DNA from: Psychrobacter immobilis
GTDB lineage: Bacteria > Pseudomonadota > Gammaproteobacteria > Pseudomonadales > Moraxellaceae
Direction: 5' to 3'
Assembly (NCBI RefSeq): GCF_904846065.1
Contig: NZ_CAJGZV010000001.1
Location: forward strand, 1,860,001-1,924,000
DNA: 64,000 bases
Below are positions 7,998 through 16,730 of this stretch, one piece after another (position 1 is the first letter of the stretch; every line of letters starts with the position of its first letter). The notes beneath the pieces were generated by a model, which saw nothing but the letters and a program-made list of their open reading frames with translations, ran no database searches and was not told the DNA's origin. The position numbers and the translations under genes were made by a program.

Positions 7998-10640
7998 TTA
8001 TACATTTGCCGCACCTAAAACACTGTTTAGACTTTCAAGTACATGCTTAGAAGAAGCCTGCTTTTGCAACTCAATCAACCGCTCATGCGCCATTTGACGA
8101 CGTGGCTCAGCCAAGGTATTCCAACGCGCTAGCACTTGCAATAAACGCGACGCCAAAACAGGATTGGCATCATCCAACTTTTTAATCACACCAATATAAA
8201 GCTCCAACCCTTCTGCCGTCCATAAAGCCGTTGGCTGCGAGGTAAAGGCACTGACCACTGAGCGTACACGATTGGGCGTATTCCAATCAAAATCTGCGTG
8301 AGCGATCAAGGATTGGATAGTATCAGCGGTGACAGTATCAGCAGACGCTTGCACACTAAACCATAAATCAATGACCAAATCATTATTTTGGAAGCGATTA
8401 TAAAAGTCTGCTAAATACTTATCAGCATTTAGCAGTTGATGATTGACCATCGCTTTCAACGCACCGAAACGCTCCGTCATACAGCTTGCATCATCATACT
8501 GCTGCTGCGCCCATTCATCTGCGCCATCGACATTTGCGGTCAGCGCCATATCGAGCACCACATTACGCAAGGCACGGGTGCCACGAGCCTCGGCACTATC
8601 TTCATAAGACTGCATAGGTAGCTGCTCATAAAGCTCAGCCCATTGATCTTTTAGCGCCTCTGCAAGCTGCTGATACAAGTCGTCGCGCTGCGCTTTCACC
8701 AATGCTGGATCGTAACCTTTATGAATAGCAGACGCCAGCTCTTGCGCTGATGGAATATCAAGCAAGCGGGCAGCCAACATCGCATCTTCAGCCGCGAGCA
8801 CAGGCAATGTCTGCGCTAGTGCTTGCAGATAGATATCAGGACTGCTCTTCTCGCCTTGACCTTGCAGCAAGATACGATTGACCAGCATCTGCGTCACTTG
8901 CCAGCGGTTAAAACCATTGGTTTCATGTTTGAGCAAAAATGCCAAATCTGCATCTTGATAATCATAATTGAGCTGTACTGGCGCACTAAAATCACGTAGC
9001 AAGGATACTACAGGCTCACGCGCTATATGTTCGAAGGTAAAGGTTTGCGTGGCTTGATCGAGTAGCAGCATACGCTCAGCCACAATGTCACCAGTGTCTT
9101 TATCAAATAGCGCAGTCGCGACCGGAATAGGCAATGGTTTTGGCGCAGCAAAGCCACTGACATGACGGGTTTGCTGACTTAACGTAATCGTCAGTGTCTG
9201 CGCTGCATGGTTATAATGTTGATGACCAGACACCATTGGTGTGCCCGGCTGACGATACCAGTCGATAAAGCTTTCAATCTTGCTATCAGTGATGCTAAGC
9301 GCAGATAAAAAGTCCTCAACCGTCACCGCTTGCCCATCATAACGACGGAAATACTCATCCGTGCCTTTACGAAAGTTCTCGGCTCCCAAAGTATTGGCAA
9401 TCATGCGTACGATTTCAGCGCCTTTCTCATAAACAGTCGTCGTATAAAAATTATTAATCTCGACGAAACTCTCAGGGCGTACCGGGTGTGCCAGTGGTCC
9501 TGCATCCTCCGCAAACTGATGAGCACGCAAGGTCGCCACATCGTCGATACGCTGTACGGCACTCGACTGCTGATCCGCTGAGAATGATTGATCGCGGTAA
9601 ACAGTAAAACCTTCCTTCAAACACAACTGGAACCAATCACGGCAAGTGATGCGATTGCCTGTCCAGTTATGAAAATACTCATGGGCAATGATGGCTTTCA
9701 CACTAAAGCTACGCGCATCCGTTGTCGTCTCAGGACTGGATAACACACAAGCGGTATTAAAAATATTCAGACCTTTGTTTTCCATTGCGCCCATATTAAA
9801 TTGACTCACGGCAACAATCATATAGCGATCTAAATCGTAGGCGCGACCATAATTGACCTCATCCCATTTCATCGAATCTTTCAACGCTTGCATACCGACA
9901 TCACATTTATCAATGTCAGCAGACTTTGCGTATATTTCCAGCAACACCTCACGACCTTCGCTGGTGGTATAAGAATCCGTCAATACGTCTAAATCAGCGA
10001 CAACGCAGGCAAATAGATAGCTTGGTTTATTGGTTGGATCATGCCATATCGCATAGTGACGGTCTGGGGCATCTGCCACTTCACCCTCTTCAACCAAGTT
10101 ACCATTGGCCAATAGTGTTGGATAACGCTTATCCGCCTCAAGACGCGTGGTAAATATCGCCAATACATCGGGGCGGTCTGGATAAAAGGTAATTTTACGA
10201 AAGCCTTCGGGCTCACACTGAGTGACAAACATCGTCTCATCACCACTGCCCGCCATATAGAACCCTTCAAGTGCGGTATTGGTCTGCGGACAGATGCGTA
10301 CTTGAATCTCTAAAACAACTGCATCAGGTGCATTATTAATAGTCAACGTACCTGCTTGTTGTTGATAATCCTCAGCCATCAATGGCTTACCATTCATCGT
10401 AATGGCGATCAGCTCCAACTCCTCACCGAATAATACGAGATCTCCTGCTGTTTGACGTACCATCTTCAGAGTGCTGTCTACCTGTGCATGATTTTCGAAC
10501 AGTTTAATATCTAAATCAACCGTTTCCACATCAAAGCTAGGTTTCTGGTAATCTTTTAAATTAATTTTACTTGGTGCATGCGGTGGCACATCTGGCATAT
10601 CAGGATTAATAATTTGAGCATCAGTTTCAGCAATAGACAT
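7998..10640 (-). CDS. pepN: Aminopeptidase N (M1 family)
   Basis: Zinc metallo-aminopeptidase of the cytosol that removes N-terminal residues from peptides. It has the exopeptidase motif GAMENKGLNIF, the zinc-binding HEYFHNWTGNR with the second-helix glutamate in LKEGFTVYRDQ, and the catalytic tyrosine region NFYTTTVYEKGAEIVRM. A frame remains open to 10718, but I chose the ATG at 10640 because AGGAA sits just upstream. This gives MSIAETDAQ and 880 residues, close to the 870 of E. coli PepN. The extra 26 upstream residues look like translated leader. The gene is monocistronic with a terminator downstream. Confidence 0.95.
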   Translation of the reverse strand: MSIAETDAQIINPDMPDVPPHAPSKINLKDYQKPSFDVETVDLDIKLFENHAQVDSTLKMVRQTAGDLVLFGEELELIAITMNGKPLMAEDYQQQAGTLTINNAPDAVVLEIQVRICPQTNTALEGFYMAGSGDETMFVTQCEPEGFRKITFYPDRPDVLAIFTTRLEADKRYPTLLANGNLVEEGEVADAPDRHYAIWHDPTNKPSYLFACVVADLDVLTDSYTTSEGREVLLEIYAKSADIDKCDVGMQALKDSMKWDEVNYGRAYDLDRYMIVAVSQFNMGAMENKGLNIFNTACVLSSPETTTDARSFSVKAIIAHEYFHNWTGNRITCRDWFQLCLKEGFTVYRDQSFSADQQSSAVQRIDDVATLRAHQFAEDAGPLAHPVRPESFVEINNFYTTTVYEKGAEIVRMIANTLGAENFRKGTDEYFRRYDGQAVTVEDFLSALSITDSKIESFIDWYRQPGTPMVSGHQHYNHAAQTLTITLSQQTRHVSGFAAPKPLPIPVATALFDKDTGDIVAERMLLLDQATQTFTFEHIAREPVVSLLRDFSAPVQLNYDYQDADLAFLLKHETNGFNRWQVTQMLVNRILLQGQGEKSSPDIYLQALAQTLPVLAAEDAMLAARLLDIPSAQELASAIHKGYDPALVKAQRDDLYQQLAEALKDQWAELYEQLPMQSYEDSAEARGTRALRNVVLDMALTANVDGADEWAQQQYDDASCMTERFGALKAMVNHQLLNADKYLADFYNRFQNNDLVIDLWFSVQASADTVTADTIQSLIAHADFDWNTPNRVRSVVSAFTSQPTALWTAEGLELYIGVIKKLDDANPVLASRLLQVLARWNTLAEPRRQMAHERLIELQKQASSKHVLESLNSVLGAANV

Positions 10641-10852
10641 GGGTATTCCTATTATTATTTGTGGCAAAAAATATATACGGTAAAAAGCGTGATGATTTAG
10701 GCTAAGGCAGGTCATCAATTAGCATAATCTTATGACCATTAACATGATAATGGTATCTTGCTACATTGACCTAAACTGCCAAATTTCAAGAGCATACCCC
10801 GATTTTATTATGTTCATCGTCCATGACACTTATCAAAATGCGATGGTAATGA

Positions 10853-10902
10853 GAGAGTCGATATATCAAAAGATTGGGAGAGTCGATACATTAAAAGAGC
10901 GG
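10853..10902. repeat. 25-bp tandem duplication
   Basis: Two adjacent 25-base copies (10853-10877 and 10878-10902), each starting GAGAGTCGATA, match at 21 of 25 positions. They lie in the non-coding gap upstream of the DUF6231-like gene. Confidence 0.6.
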
Positions 10903-10993
10903 CATAATCAGCATCAATCACCCATTGGATAATCGCGATTAAAATGATTTAATAGGGTCACTGATGACCAACACTCGATAAACGGCCTATTAT

Positions 10994-11590
10994 ATGATAA
11001 AGCAAACCGACAGTCGCTCAGACATTACCTTACCATTACTAATAGATTACGTTGAGGCTCTTTTGCCCTCACTAACCATACAAGCGAACGTATCCACAAT
11101 CATTGAATCTACTGATAATGACACTAAGTTGCTGTGGGTCGTCCCAGACCAAAATGCGCGGTTAGCACTAAAGACACTGCTAAAAAATACCCGCTCACCA
11201 CAAATATCGACATTATTAGAGCTCAATCAACGACAATTGCCTGAACGTTATGAGCTCGCCTGTTTTTGGTTGCCCACACTCTCACCAGAGTTTCTGCAGC
11301 AGTATATTCCGCTGCTCATGCGCTATCGAGATCTTTATGCGGCACACCTGCTCATCGCCCTTGATGGCACCCTAGATTTAAAAGCTTATGGCTTTACCCC
11401 CTTTGATATCTTGCATGAGCCATCTTTAGAGATGAATACTACTGAGCAAACAGAGCAGCCTTTATCTGTAAAGTCATCAGCGTCCGCCAGACTTTGGCAG
11501 TTCAATTTATATGATTATAAACAGCTGCCAAATTGGTTAAATGCGGATTATTGGGCCAATCCTGAAAATTGGGGCAAGCACCGCTGGTAG
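10994..11590 (+). CDS. DUF6231-like conserved hypothetical protein
   Basis: Soluble 198-residue protein with no signal peptide or membrane span. The body suggests an alpha/beta fold: an early KLLWVVPDQNARLAL strand-helix, a YELACFWLPTLSPEFLQQYIPLLMRYRDLYAAHLLIALD segment, and a Trp-rich C-terminus (LPNWLNADYWANPENWGKHRW). The overall look recalls the DUF6231 family of Pseudomonas and Acinetobacter, known to me only as conserved hypotheticals, and I cannot confirm the match without a profile search. It stands just upstream of pal but a promoter-like gap of 156 bases separates them. Confidence 0.6.
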   Translation: MIKQTDSRSDITLPLLIDYVEALLPSLTIQANVSTIIESTDNDTKLLWVVPDQNARLALKTLLKNTRSPQISTLLELNQRQLPERYELACFWLPTLSPEFLQQYIPLLMRYRDLYAAHLLIALDGTLDLKAYGFTPFDILHEPSLEMNTTEQTEQPLSVKSSASARLWQFNLYDYKQLPNWLNADYWANPENWGKHRW

Positions 11591-11640
11591 TGGATCTCAT
11601 ATCTATCTGTAAATTCTAGCATTATTTACAGTAATACTAC

Positions 11641-11668
11641 TTACATAAAGTAACATTTAGTATATGAT
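11641..11668 (+). promoter_or_regulatory. Possible promoter of pal
   Basis: TTACAT (11641-11646), a 16-base spacer and TATGAT (11663-11668) lie about 80 bases upstream of the pal start. The -10 match is good and the -35 weak. Confidence 0.35.
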
Positions 11669-11746
11669 AGATAGCAATTGCCTAAGTTTTATCGTAAGCA
11701 GTTCAAAAAAAACAATTTTAATTAATTAAAATTTTAGGAGCTCATT

Positions 11747-12265
11747 ATGTCAACCAGTTTTTCTAAGATCGCAGCCCTCGCTGTATTATCAAGCGCTGTG
11801 GCACTAACCACAGGTTGTGCGACCAAACGTGCTACTTCTGAAGTCGTGGTTGCCCCACTAGGTATCCCAGGTGGTCAAGTTGGATACACTGGCGCAGTCA
11901 TCGTAGATAACTCAAGCGCGGTTATTATGGGCGCAGAAAACCTACAGGCGGTTGTTTACTTTGCTTTTGATAGCAGCGAAATCACTTCACAAGCAGCGAG
12001 TATTCTTAATCAACATGCCAGCTTGCTCAACTCAAATCCAGCAGCCAGCGTTGTTATCGCAGGTAATACTGATGATCGCGGTAGCCGTGAATACAACATG
12101 GCACTAGGTGAGCGCCGCGCTGCTGCAGCACGTGATTACCTTGCTACTCAAGGCGTCGCAGTAAACAATATCCGCGTCATCAGCTATGGTGAAGAGCGCC
12201 CTGCTGCCGCTGGTAATACTGAAGAAGCTTATGCACTAAATCGCCGTGCTGAATTGTCTTACTAA
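11747..12265 (+). CDS. pal: Peptidoglycan-associated lipoprotein (OmpA-family)
   Basis: Outer-membrane lipoprotein that ties the membrane to peptidoglycan, normally as part of the Tol-Pal system. A signal peptide ends in ALTTGC with lipidated Cys24; the -3 position is Thr rather than the usual Leu. The OmpA C-like domain covers residues ~65-172: VYFAFDSSEI, the diaminopimelate-binding pair in NTDDRGSREYNMALGERRA, and VISYGEERPAA. Length (172) matches E. coli Pal (173). AGGAG lies seven bases before the ATG. The gene is followed by its own terminator and is not next to tolQRAB or cpoB, so if Tol genes exist they are elsewhere. Confidence 0.88.
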   Translation: MSTSFSKIAALAVLSSAVALTTGCATKRATSEVVVAPLGIPGGQVGYTGAVIVDNSSAVIMGAENLQAVVYFAFDSSEITSQAASILNQHASLLNSNPAASVVIAGNTDDRGSREYNMALGERRAAAARDYLATQGVAVNNIRVISYGEERPAAAGNTEEAYALNRRAELSY

Positions 12266-12315
12266 CACCAGTAAAACCAATCACAGTCGATAAAGCTCAA
12301 CATATTTTATAATTG

Positions 12316-12347
12316 AAAGCCCAGCAATAATATATCGCTGGGCTTTT
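12316..12347 (+). terminator. Terminator of pal
   Basis: AAAGCCCAGC (12316-12325) pairs with GCTGGGCTTT (12337-12346) and is followed by T residues, 50 bases after the pal stop. Confidence 0.88.
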
Positions 12348-12386
12348 TGCATATTACTAAGCGAACGAATCCAATAGACATAATCA

Positions 12387-13187
12387 ATGATGCCAAGCTC
12401 TATCTTAAACCTGACCCATGTCCAATATACCCAGCTCGATCCTGCAACGTGGTGCGCCACTGCACAAGTAAGCGAGCGTTCATTCCTCAACTTCAAAAGA
12501 CTGTGGGATGAATTACTGTTGTCATCCGCTAACAATATATCGCAAGTAGATTTTCAGAAAATTTATGAGCTTAATTGGCATTATCGCCTGTCACCAGTAA
12601 GTTTATCAACACGTGAAATGGCGCAGCGTCAACGTCAATTACAACGCAAAGGCGTTCGATTATTGCTACAACAGTTACTGAGTGAGCTAAAGTTGCGCGA
12701 TACTCTGGATGAGTCAAATTTCCCGTATCGGCTTAGCAGCAGTGAATATTACGTATGCTTTAGTCATACAGGCAGCAAGAATCATGATATTAATCAAAAT
12801 ACCGTTCAGACAATCAATACATCATTGAACAGTAAAGTAACCGTGGTCATTAGTCGTCACCGTCCCATTGGTATTGATATTGAAACCAATCATGTAGCAT
12901 GGCACGTAGCGCAGCGGTTTTATTCTGAGCATGAAATGGCTGCTTTACAAGCATTATCCCCACTTCAGCGTAAGATTATCGCTAAATTACTGTGGCAAAT
13001 AAAAGAAAGTTTTATCAAAATTCATCAATACAAACTGGCACAAGGGTTAGGAGTAGATTATTCCTACCTGATTGCTGATTTGATTCATGCTATTAAAGAA
13101 CCCTCATCTTTAATGGTCATAGCAGACATTAAGTCCGATTACCGTATCGCGGTATTGTCAGCGCAACAAACCATCGTTATTTTCTAG
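12387..13187 (+). CDS. 4'-phosphopantetheinyl transferase, Sfp type
   Basis: Transfers the phosphopantetheine arm of CoA to carrier-protein serines. The Sfp-family motifs are present: PIGIDIETNH (Mg-binding Asp/Glu, about residue 170), RFYSEHEMAAL and the LLWQIKESFIKIH W-x-x-KE-S/A core near 210-220. Length 266 is within the Sfp/EntD range rather than the ~125-residue AcpS. No polyketide or siderophore genes are nearby, so the target carrier protein is unknown; it could serve fatty-acid ACP. Two adjacent ATGs (12387 and 12390) could each be the start, and no clear ribosome-binding site is visible. Confidence 0.85.
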   Translation: MMPSSILNLTHVQYTQLDPATWCATAQVSERSFLNFKRLWDELLLSSANNISQVDFQKIYELNWHYRLSPVSLSTREMAQRQRQLQRKGVRLLLQQLLSELKLRDTLDESNFPYRLSSSEYYVCFSHTGSKNHDINQNTVQTINTSLNSKVTVVISRHRPIGIDIETNHVAWHVAQRFYSEHEMAALQALSPLQRKIIAKLLWQIKESFIKIHQYKLAQGLGVDYSYLIADLIHAIKEPSSLMVIADIKSDYRIAVLSAQQTIVIF

Positions 13188-13235
13188 ACCATTTACACCT
13201 GTTATTCATTCTAACAACTACCCTTTCACAGACAA

Positions 13236-13265
13236 AAAAAACGACCCTAAAAAGGATCGTTTTTT
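13236..13265. terminator. Bidirectional terminator
   Basis: AAAAACGA pairs with TCGTTTTT, with an inner CC/GG and one mismatch, between the convergent phosphopantetheinyl transferase and outer-membrane protein genes. Confidence 0.8.
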
Positions 13266-13306
13266 CTTGCTCTTCTTCTAATAACAGTACTTAAACTGTG
13301 ATTAGA

Positions 13307-14200
13307 TTAGAAACGGTAAGTTGCACCAAGCTTAACAATTGGCATCCACTCAAGATAGTCTTTATCTTCAAGCTCACGCTCAGCAAGTTTAGCAACTTGA
13401 CCAGCATTTAAGCCTGAATCTACACCACCTGGAGTAACACCATTATCAATATTCACATTTCTTTCTGGGTCAACTGCATTTACAGTCGCGTTAGTTTTAC
13501 CCATATAGGCTGCGCCGATTTCGCCGAATACACCCCAGTTGTTACCGATGTTAGGACGGAAACCGATAGTACCATAAGGTGCTAGTTTGTTACGATGTTC
13601 CATAGTACCTTGTAAAGAACCTACACCGTTTTCGCCATCAGCAACAAACGTTCTATCGTTAATTTTGTATACGCCGCCATCTGGATTAGCAGTTACGTCG
13701 ATGTCGTTGTCAGGTACGATGATACCAGCACCCATTGTAAACCAGTTACCAGTAGGACGTAATTGCACACCTAGGTATGGGTTGCTGAAGTCAGAATCAA
13801 CGTCATAGTTTACGTCGTTTGCGTCAAAGTCACCGCCGAATAGGTCAGCAACATCGCCACCTGCCCAACCAGCTTGTAATTCAGTTTTCTCATTTAGTGA
13901 CCAACCGATGTTAGCACCATAACCTAGTGTACCAACTTCAGCGCTAACAGAAGCTGGGTTGATAGCAGTTTGGAAGAAAGTCTTAGTACCACCAACAACA
14001 GCACCAGTAGTGTTGCGAACGATACCAGCGTCAGCATTGTATGCATAAGCAACAGGCTCAGCTTCATATGCAACAGCAACAGGCTCAGCTTCATACACAA
14101 CTGCATCGTTACCATCAACAACGATAACAGGTTCAGCAGCTAGTGCAGCAGTTGACGCTAAAACGGCAGCAGAAATTGCTGTTAATTTAATAAGTCTCAT
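13307..14200 (-). CDS. Putative outer-membrane beta-barrel protein
   Basis: A classical Sec signal peptide with cleavage after ALA (residue ~22) precedes a 275-residue mature protein rich in Gly, Asn and aromatic residues. Alternating strands such as ANIGWSLNEKTELQAGW, NPYLGVQLRP, WFTMGAGII, APYGTIGFRP and WGVFGEIGAAY, with a terminal TYRF ending in Phe, are typical of barrels inserted by BamA. The mature N-terminus holds a nine-residue repeat EAEPVAVAY / EAEPVAYAY. Its family is not recognised; it could be a porin-like or adhesin barrel. AGGAG lies close to the ATG, and a 628-base upstream region suggests elaborate regulation. Confidence 0.7.
   Translation of the reverse strand: MRLIKLTAISAAVLASTAALAAEPVIVVDGNDAVVYEAEPVAVAYEAEPVAYAYNADAGIVRNTTGAVVGGTKTFFQTAINPASVSAEVGTLGYGANIGWSLNEKTELQAGWAGGDVADLFGGDFDANDVNYDVDSDFSNPYLGVQLRPTGNWFTMGAGIIVPDNDIDVTANPDGGVYKINDRTFVADGENGVGSLQGTMEHRNKLAPYGTIGFRPNIGNNWGVFGEIGAAYMGKTNATVNAVDPERNVNIDNGVTPGGVDSGLNAGQVAKLAERELEDKDYLEWMPIVKLGATYRF
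14049..14095. repeat. In-frame 27-bp tandem repeat in the outer-membrane protein gene
   Basis: GCAACAGGCTCAGCTTCATA occurs at 14049-14068 and again at 14076-14095, a period of 27 bases that encodes the nine-residue EAEPVA(V/Y)AY repeat just after the signal peptide. Confidence 0.75.
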
Positions 14201-14362
14201 AAATACTCTCCTAAAGTGTGGAATAAGTCGCCCATAAAAAATGACAATTTAGCTTTTTTTAAATCGATCATTTTGTTGAGCAGATTAAAACAATTTTGGC
14301 CGGAAAAGTCACCCCTCTAGGAGCGCTTTTTATTTGCCGTTATGTAAAGATTGCATAGATAT

Positions 14363-14378
14363 TGTAATAATTACTACA
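14363..14378. promoter_or_regulatory. Operator-like palindrome, copy 1
   Basis: TGTAATAATTACTACA is a 16-base near-perfect palindrome. AATAATTACTACACCAA (14366-14382) is repeated exactly in inverted orientation at 14569-14585. Symmetry and duplication suggest binding of a dimeric regulator; which one is unknown. Confidence 0.4.
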
Positions 14379-14568
14379 CCAATCCGCAAAACTTCGACTT
14401 TCTGTTACACAATACTCTTAAAGTAACTCAACAGCGCAAACATGAATATTGGTTAGCTTAATCTTCATGTAAGGATATTACAAAATATGTCATTATAATG
14501 ACCTACCCATTTATTTAACTCAATGACAGTTATATAGCTTATTACTACAGTTTGTTGTATTTTGTGAG

Positions 14569-14585
14569 TTGGTGTAGTAATTATT
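14569..14585. promoter_or_regulatory. Operator-like palindrome, copy 2
   Basis: TTGGTGTAGTAATTATT is the exact reverse complement of 14366-14382. It lies about 370 bases upstream of the outer-membrane protein start and 244 bases upstream of iclR. Confidence 0.4.
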
Positions 14586-14828
14586 GCTTTTATAAAACTT
14601 TTCAGAAAAATAAAGCATTAGTATAAATTTCAATGTCGTATGACTGTGTGACGTTAGTATGGATGCATTTAGTATTGGCATATAAAGTAACTAGATCTTG
14701 TCTAAGCTTGATATTATGCTAAATTAGAGAATAGGAAAATTTGTCGCAAGGCTGCGTATTTACTTTTATCTGTTAATGCCTTGTTGTATTTCCTACTGTA
14801 TTCTTTTTATTCTTATTGAGCCACTCAT

Positions 14829-15587
14829 ATGCCTAAAGTATCGTCGATTACCCGTGTGTTAGAGATTATCGAGGCGGTGTCTTATGCCTCAAAACCGCTC
14901 TCGCCACTTGAGCTATCGCAAGAGCTTGATATTCCAAAGCCGACCATTCATCGATTGATTCAAAATCTGCTCGATGAAGGATTCGTGACTGTGGATATTG
15001 GCGGCGGTATTATACCGGGCAAGCGAGTACGAAACTTGGGTGTTGAGCTTTGGCAGCAGCGATTGTTCTTTAATGAGCGACAAATGATTTTGCAAAAGCT
15101 GGTTGATGAGCTAAAAGAGACCTGCGGGATCGGTGTGCCTTATCAGATGAACATGATCTATACCAACCGTGCAAATACGACATTGCCGATACAGATTTAT
15201 TTGCCAGTGGGCGCAAAGTCGCCCATGTGGTGTACAGCGACTGGCAAGCTGTATTTAAGTCAGTTGCCGCGCACAAGCCGCGACAAAATACTGCAAAACC
15301 TGTCATTGGATAAGTTTACCAAAAATACGATTACCGATATTGATGCGCTAAACGCTGAGCTTGATCGTATCGCTGAAACAGGTATTGGTATCGATAATGA
15401 AGAGTTTATCTCTGAGATGGTGGCAATCGCCGTACCGATACGGGATAGAAAGTCGCGCTACCTTGCCTCGCTGTATCTTCATGCACCGACCATAAGAGTG
15501 TCTTTAGATGATCTCTTAACCCATGTCCCACGACTGCAAAAAGCAGCGAAAGATATTCAGTCTCTCGTCTATGACCTACCCAGCTAG
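14829..15587 (+). CDS. IclR-family transcriptional regulator
   Basis: DNA-binding regulator of 252 residues. The N-terminal winged helix (about 5-65) includes VLEIIEAVSYASKPLSPLELSQELDIPKPTIHRLI, and the C-terminal effector domain includes GVPYQMNMIYTNRA, PMWCTATGKLYLSQLP, and GIGIDNEEFISEMVAIAVPIRD, all standard for IclR proteins. It stops 75 bases from the 3' end of the convergent valine operon. IclR proteins often regulate nearby catabolic genes, so control of that operon or of the divergent outer-membrane protein is a reasonable guess only. Confidence 0.88.
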   Translation: MPKVSSITRVLEIIEAVSYASKPLSPLELSQELDIPKPTIHRLIQNLLDEGFVTVDIGGGIIPGKRVRNLGVELWQQRLFFNERQMILQKLVDELKETCGIGVPYQMNMIYTNRANTTLPIQIYLPVGAKSPMWCTATGKLYLSQLPRTSRDKILQNLSLDKFTKNTITDIDALNAELDRIAETGIGIDNEEFISEMVAIAVPIRDRKSRYLASLYLHAPTIRVSLDDLLTHVPRLQKAAKDIQSLVYDLPS

Positions 15588-15605
15588 ATGATGCAATATA
15601 AGCAA

Positions 15606-15643
15606 AAAAAAGGTCTGCATTAAGATACTAATGCAGACCTTTT
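15606..15643. terminator. Bidirectional terminator
   Basis: A perfect 16-bp stem (AAAAAGGTCTGCATTA with its complement at 15628-15643) has a six-base loop and lies between convergent iclR and mmsB. Confidence 0.92.
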
Positions 15644-15662
15644 TCATAGGTACTTTGATAAT

Positions 15663-16607
15663 TTAAGTCAATACAGAGCTGTCGTGTCGCGCCATAATGC
15701 TTGAGAAATCTCTATCACCATTCTCGACAGTATGTGCAGCATAAAGCTCAGTCGCTTTAGCGCCCATCGGCGTCTCTACATGAGTATCTTCAGCGGTCTG
15801 CATGGCAAGGTTAAGATCCTTTTGCATGAGCTTACTCATAAATCCGCCTTGATAGCCATTGCTAGAAGGAACGTTTTCCATGACTTTCGGATAAGGGTTA
15901 TAGACTTCTAGTGTCCAGTTACGCCCTGAGCTTTGCAGCATAATATCTGATAGCACTTTGGGGTCTAAGCCGTTCTTGACGCCTAGATTAATCGCCTCTG
16001 CCGTCCCTGCCATCAAAATACCTAACAGCATATTGTTGCAAATTTTTGCCACTTGTCCTGCGCCATGCTCGCCTGCATGAAAGATATTTTTACCCATCAC
16101 AGCCAGTATCGGCTCAGCTTTGGCAAAGGCATCAGTGCTGCCACCGACTATAAAGGTTAACGTACCAGCGATAGCACCGCCCGTACCACCAGAGACTGGG
16201 GCATCTAAGAAGTCTATGCCAAGCTTACTTGCCGCCTCTGCCACCAACCTTGCATCAGCCGCTGCAATGGTACTGCTGTCAATCACCAATGTGCCCTGTG
16301 GTAACTCTGCAAGTAGACCGTCAGCGCCATTATCTCCTAAATAGACAGAATGGACGTGCTTGCCAGCAGGCAACATACTGATAACGACCTGTGCATGACG
16401 TGCAGCATCTTTAGGACTGTCTGCTACACTGGCACCTGCTTGCTGCAAGCGCTCAGTTGCTTCTGCGGATAAATCATAAACCGAGAGCGGGTAACCTGCT
16501 TTTAACAAGTTCTCTGCCATTGGTGCGCCCATATTACCAAGCCCAATAAAAGCAATATTTGGCTTAGTAGTATCGTTATCGGTGGCATTTACATCCTTTG
16601 TATTCAT
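15663..16607 (-). CDS. mmsB: 3-hydroxyisobutyrate dehydrogenase
   Basis: Oxidises 3-hydroxyisobutyrate to methylmalonate semialdehyde with NAD+. The protein begins with the Rossmann motif AFIGLGNMGAPMAENL and has the substrate-site DAPVSGGTGGAIAGTL, the catalytic lysine helix GAGQVAKICNNMLLG and GGFMSKLMQKDLNLAM. Length 314 is close to family norm (~295-300). It is the last gene of the valine degradation run on this strand, 123 bases after the HIBYL-CoA hydrolase gene, with AAGGA nine bases before its ATG. Confidence 0.94.
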   Translation of the reverse strand: MNTKDVNATDNDTTKPNIAFIGLGNMGAPMAENLLKAGYPLSVYDLSAEATERLQQAGASVADSPKDAARHAQVVISMLPAGKHVHSVYLGDNGADGLLAELPQGTLVIDSSTIAAADARLVAEAASKLGIDFLDAPVSGGTGGAIAGTLTFIVGGSTDAFAKAEPILAVMGKNIFHAGEHGAGQVAKICNNMLLGILMAGTAEAINLGVKNGLDPKVLSDIMLQSSGRNWTLEVYNPYPKVMENVPSSNGYQGGFMSKLMQKDLNLAMQTAEDTHVETPMGAKATELYAAHTVENGDRDFSSIMARHDSSVLT

Positions 16608-16730
16608 CTCATCATTCCTTGATGGTTAGTATTAATCATGCGCGCAGGCGTTGCTACACATATAGCTGTAAACTATTTAATGGAGTGTAATTTTAATTTG
16701 ATGTCTATATTGAATTGATAAATTCAATTT

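Larger units (their letters stand above)
14201..14828. other. Long divergent intergenic region, outer-membrane protein / iclR
   Basis: This 628-base AT-rich region has no credible gene. Its main structure is a pair of exact 17-bp inverted copies of an operator-like sequence at 14366-14382 and 14569-14585. A further half-site TTACTACA lies at 14542-14549. Confidence 0.6.

Noticed and set aside
10641..10718. 26-codon upstream extension of pepN
   Set aside because: The ATG at 10640 has a proper AGGAA, gives the normal family length, and the extension is a Tyr/Ile-rich string absent from M1 aminopeptidases.
10732..10932. 66-codon open frame between pepN and the DUF6231-like gene
   Set aside because: No Shine-Dalgarno, covers the 25-bp tandem repeat, no recognisable protein features.
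16709..16728. ATTGAATT/AATTCAAT hairpin before a T-run after the HIBYL-CoA hydrolase stop
   Set aside because: All A/T stem, T-run on the wrong strand for the operon, and it would interrupt the valine operon; too weak to call a terminator.
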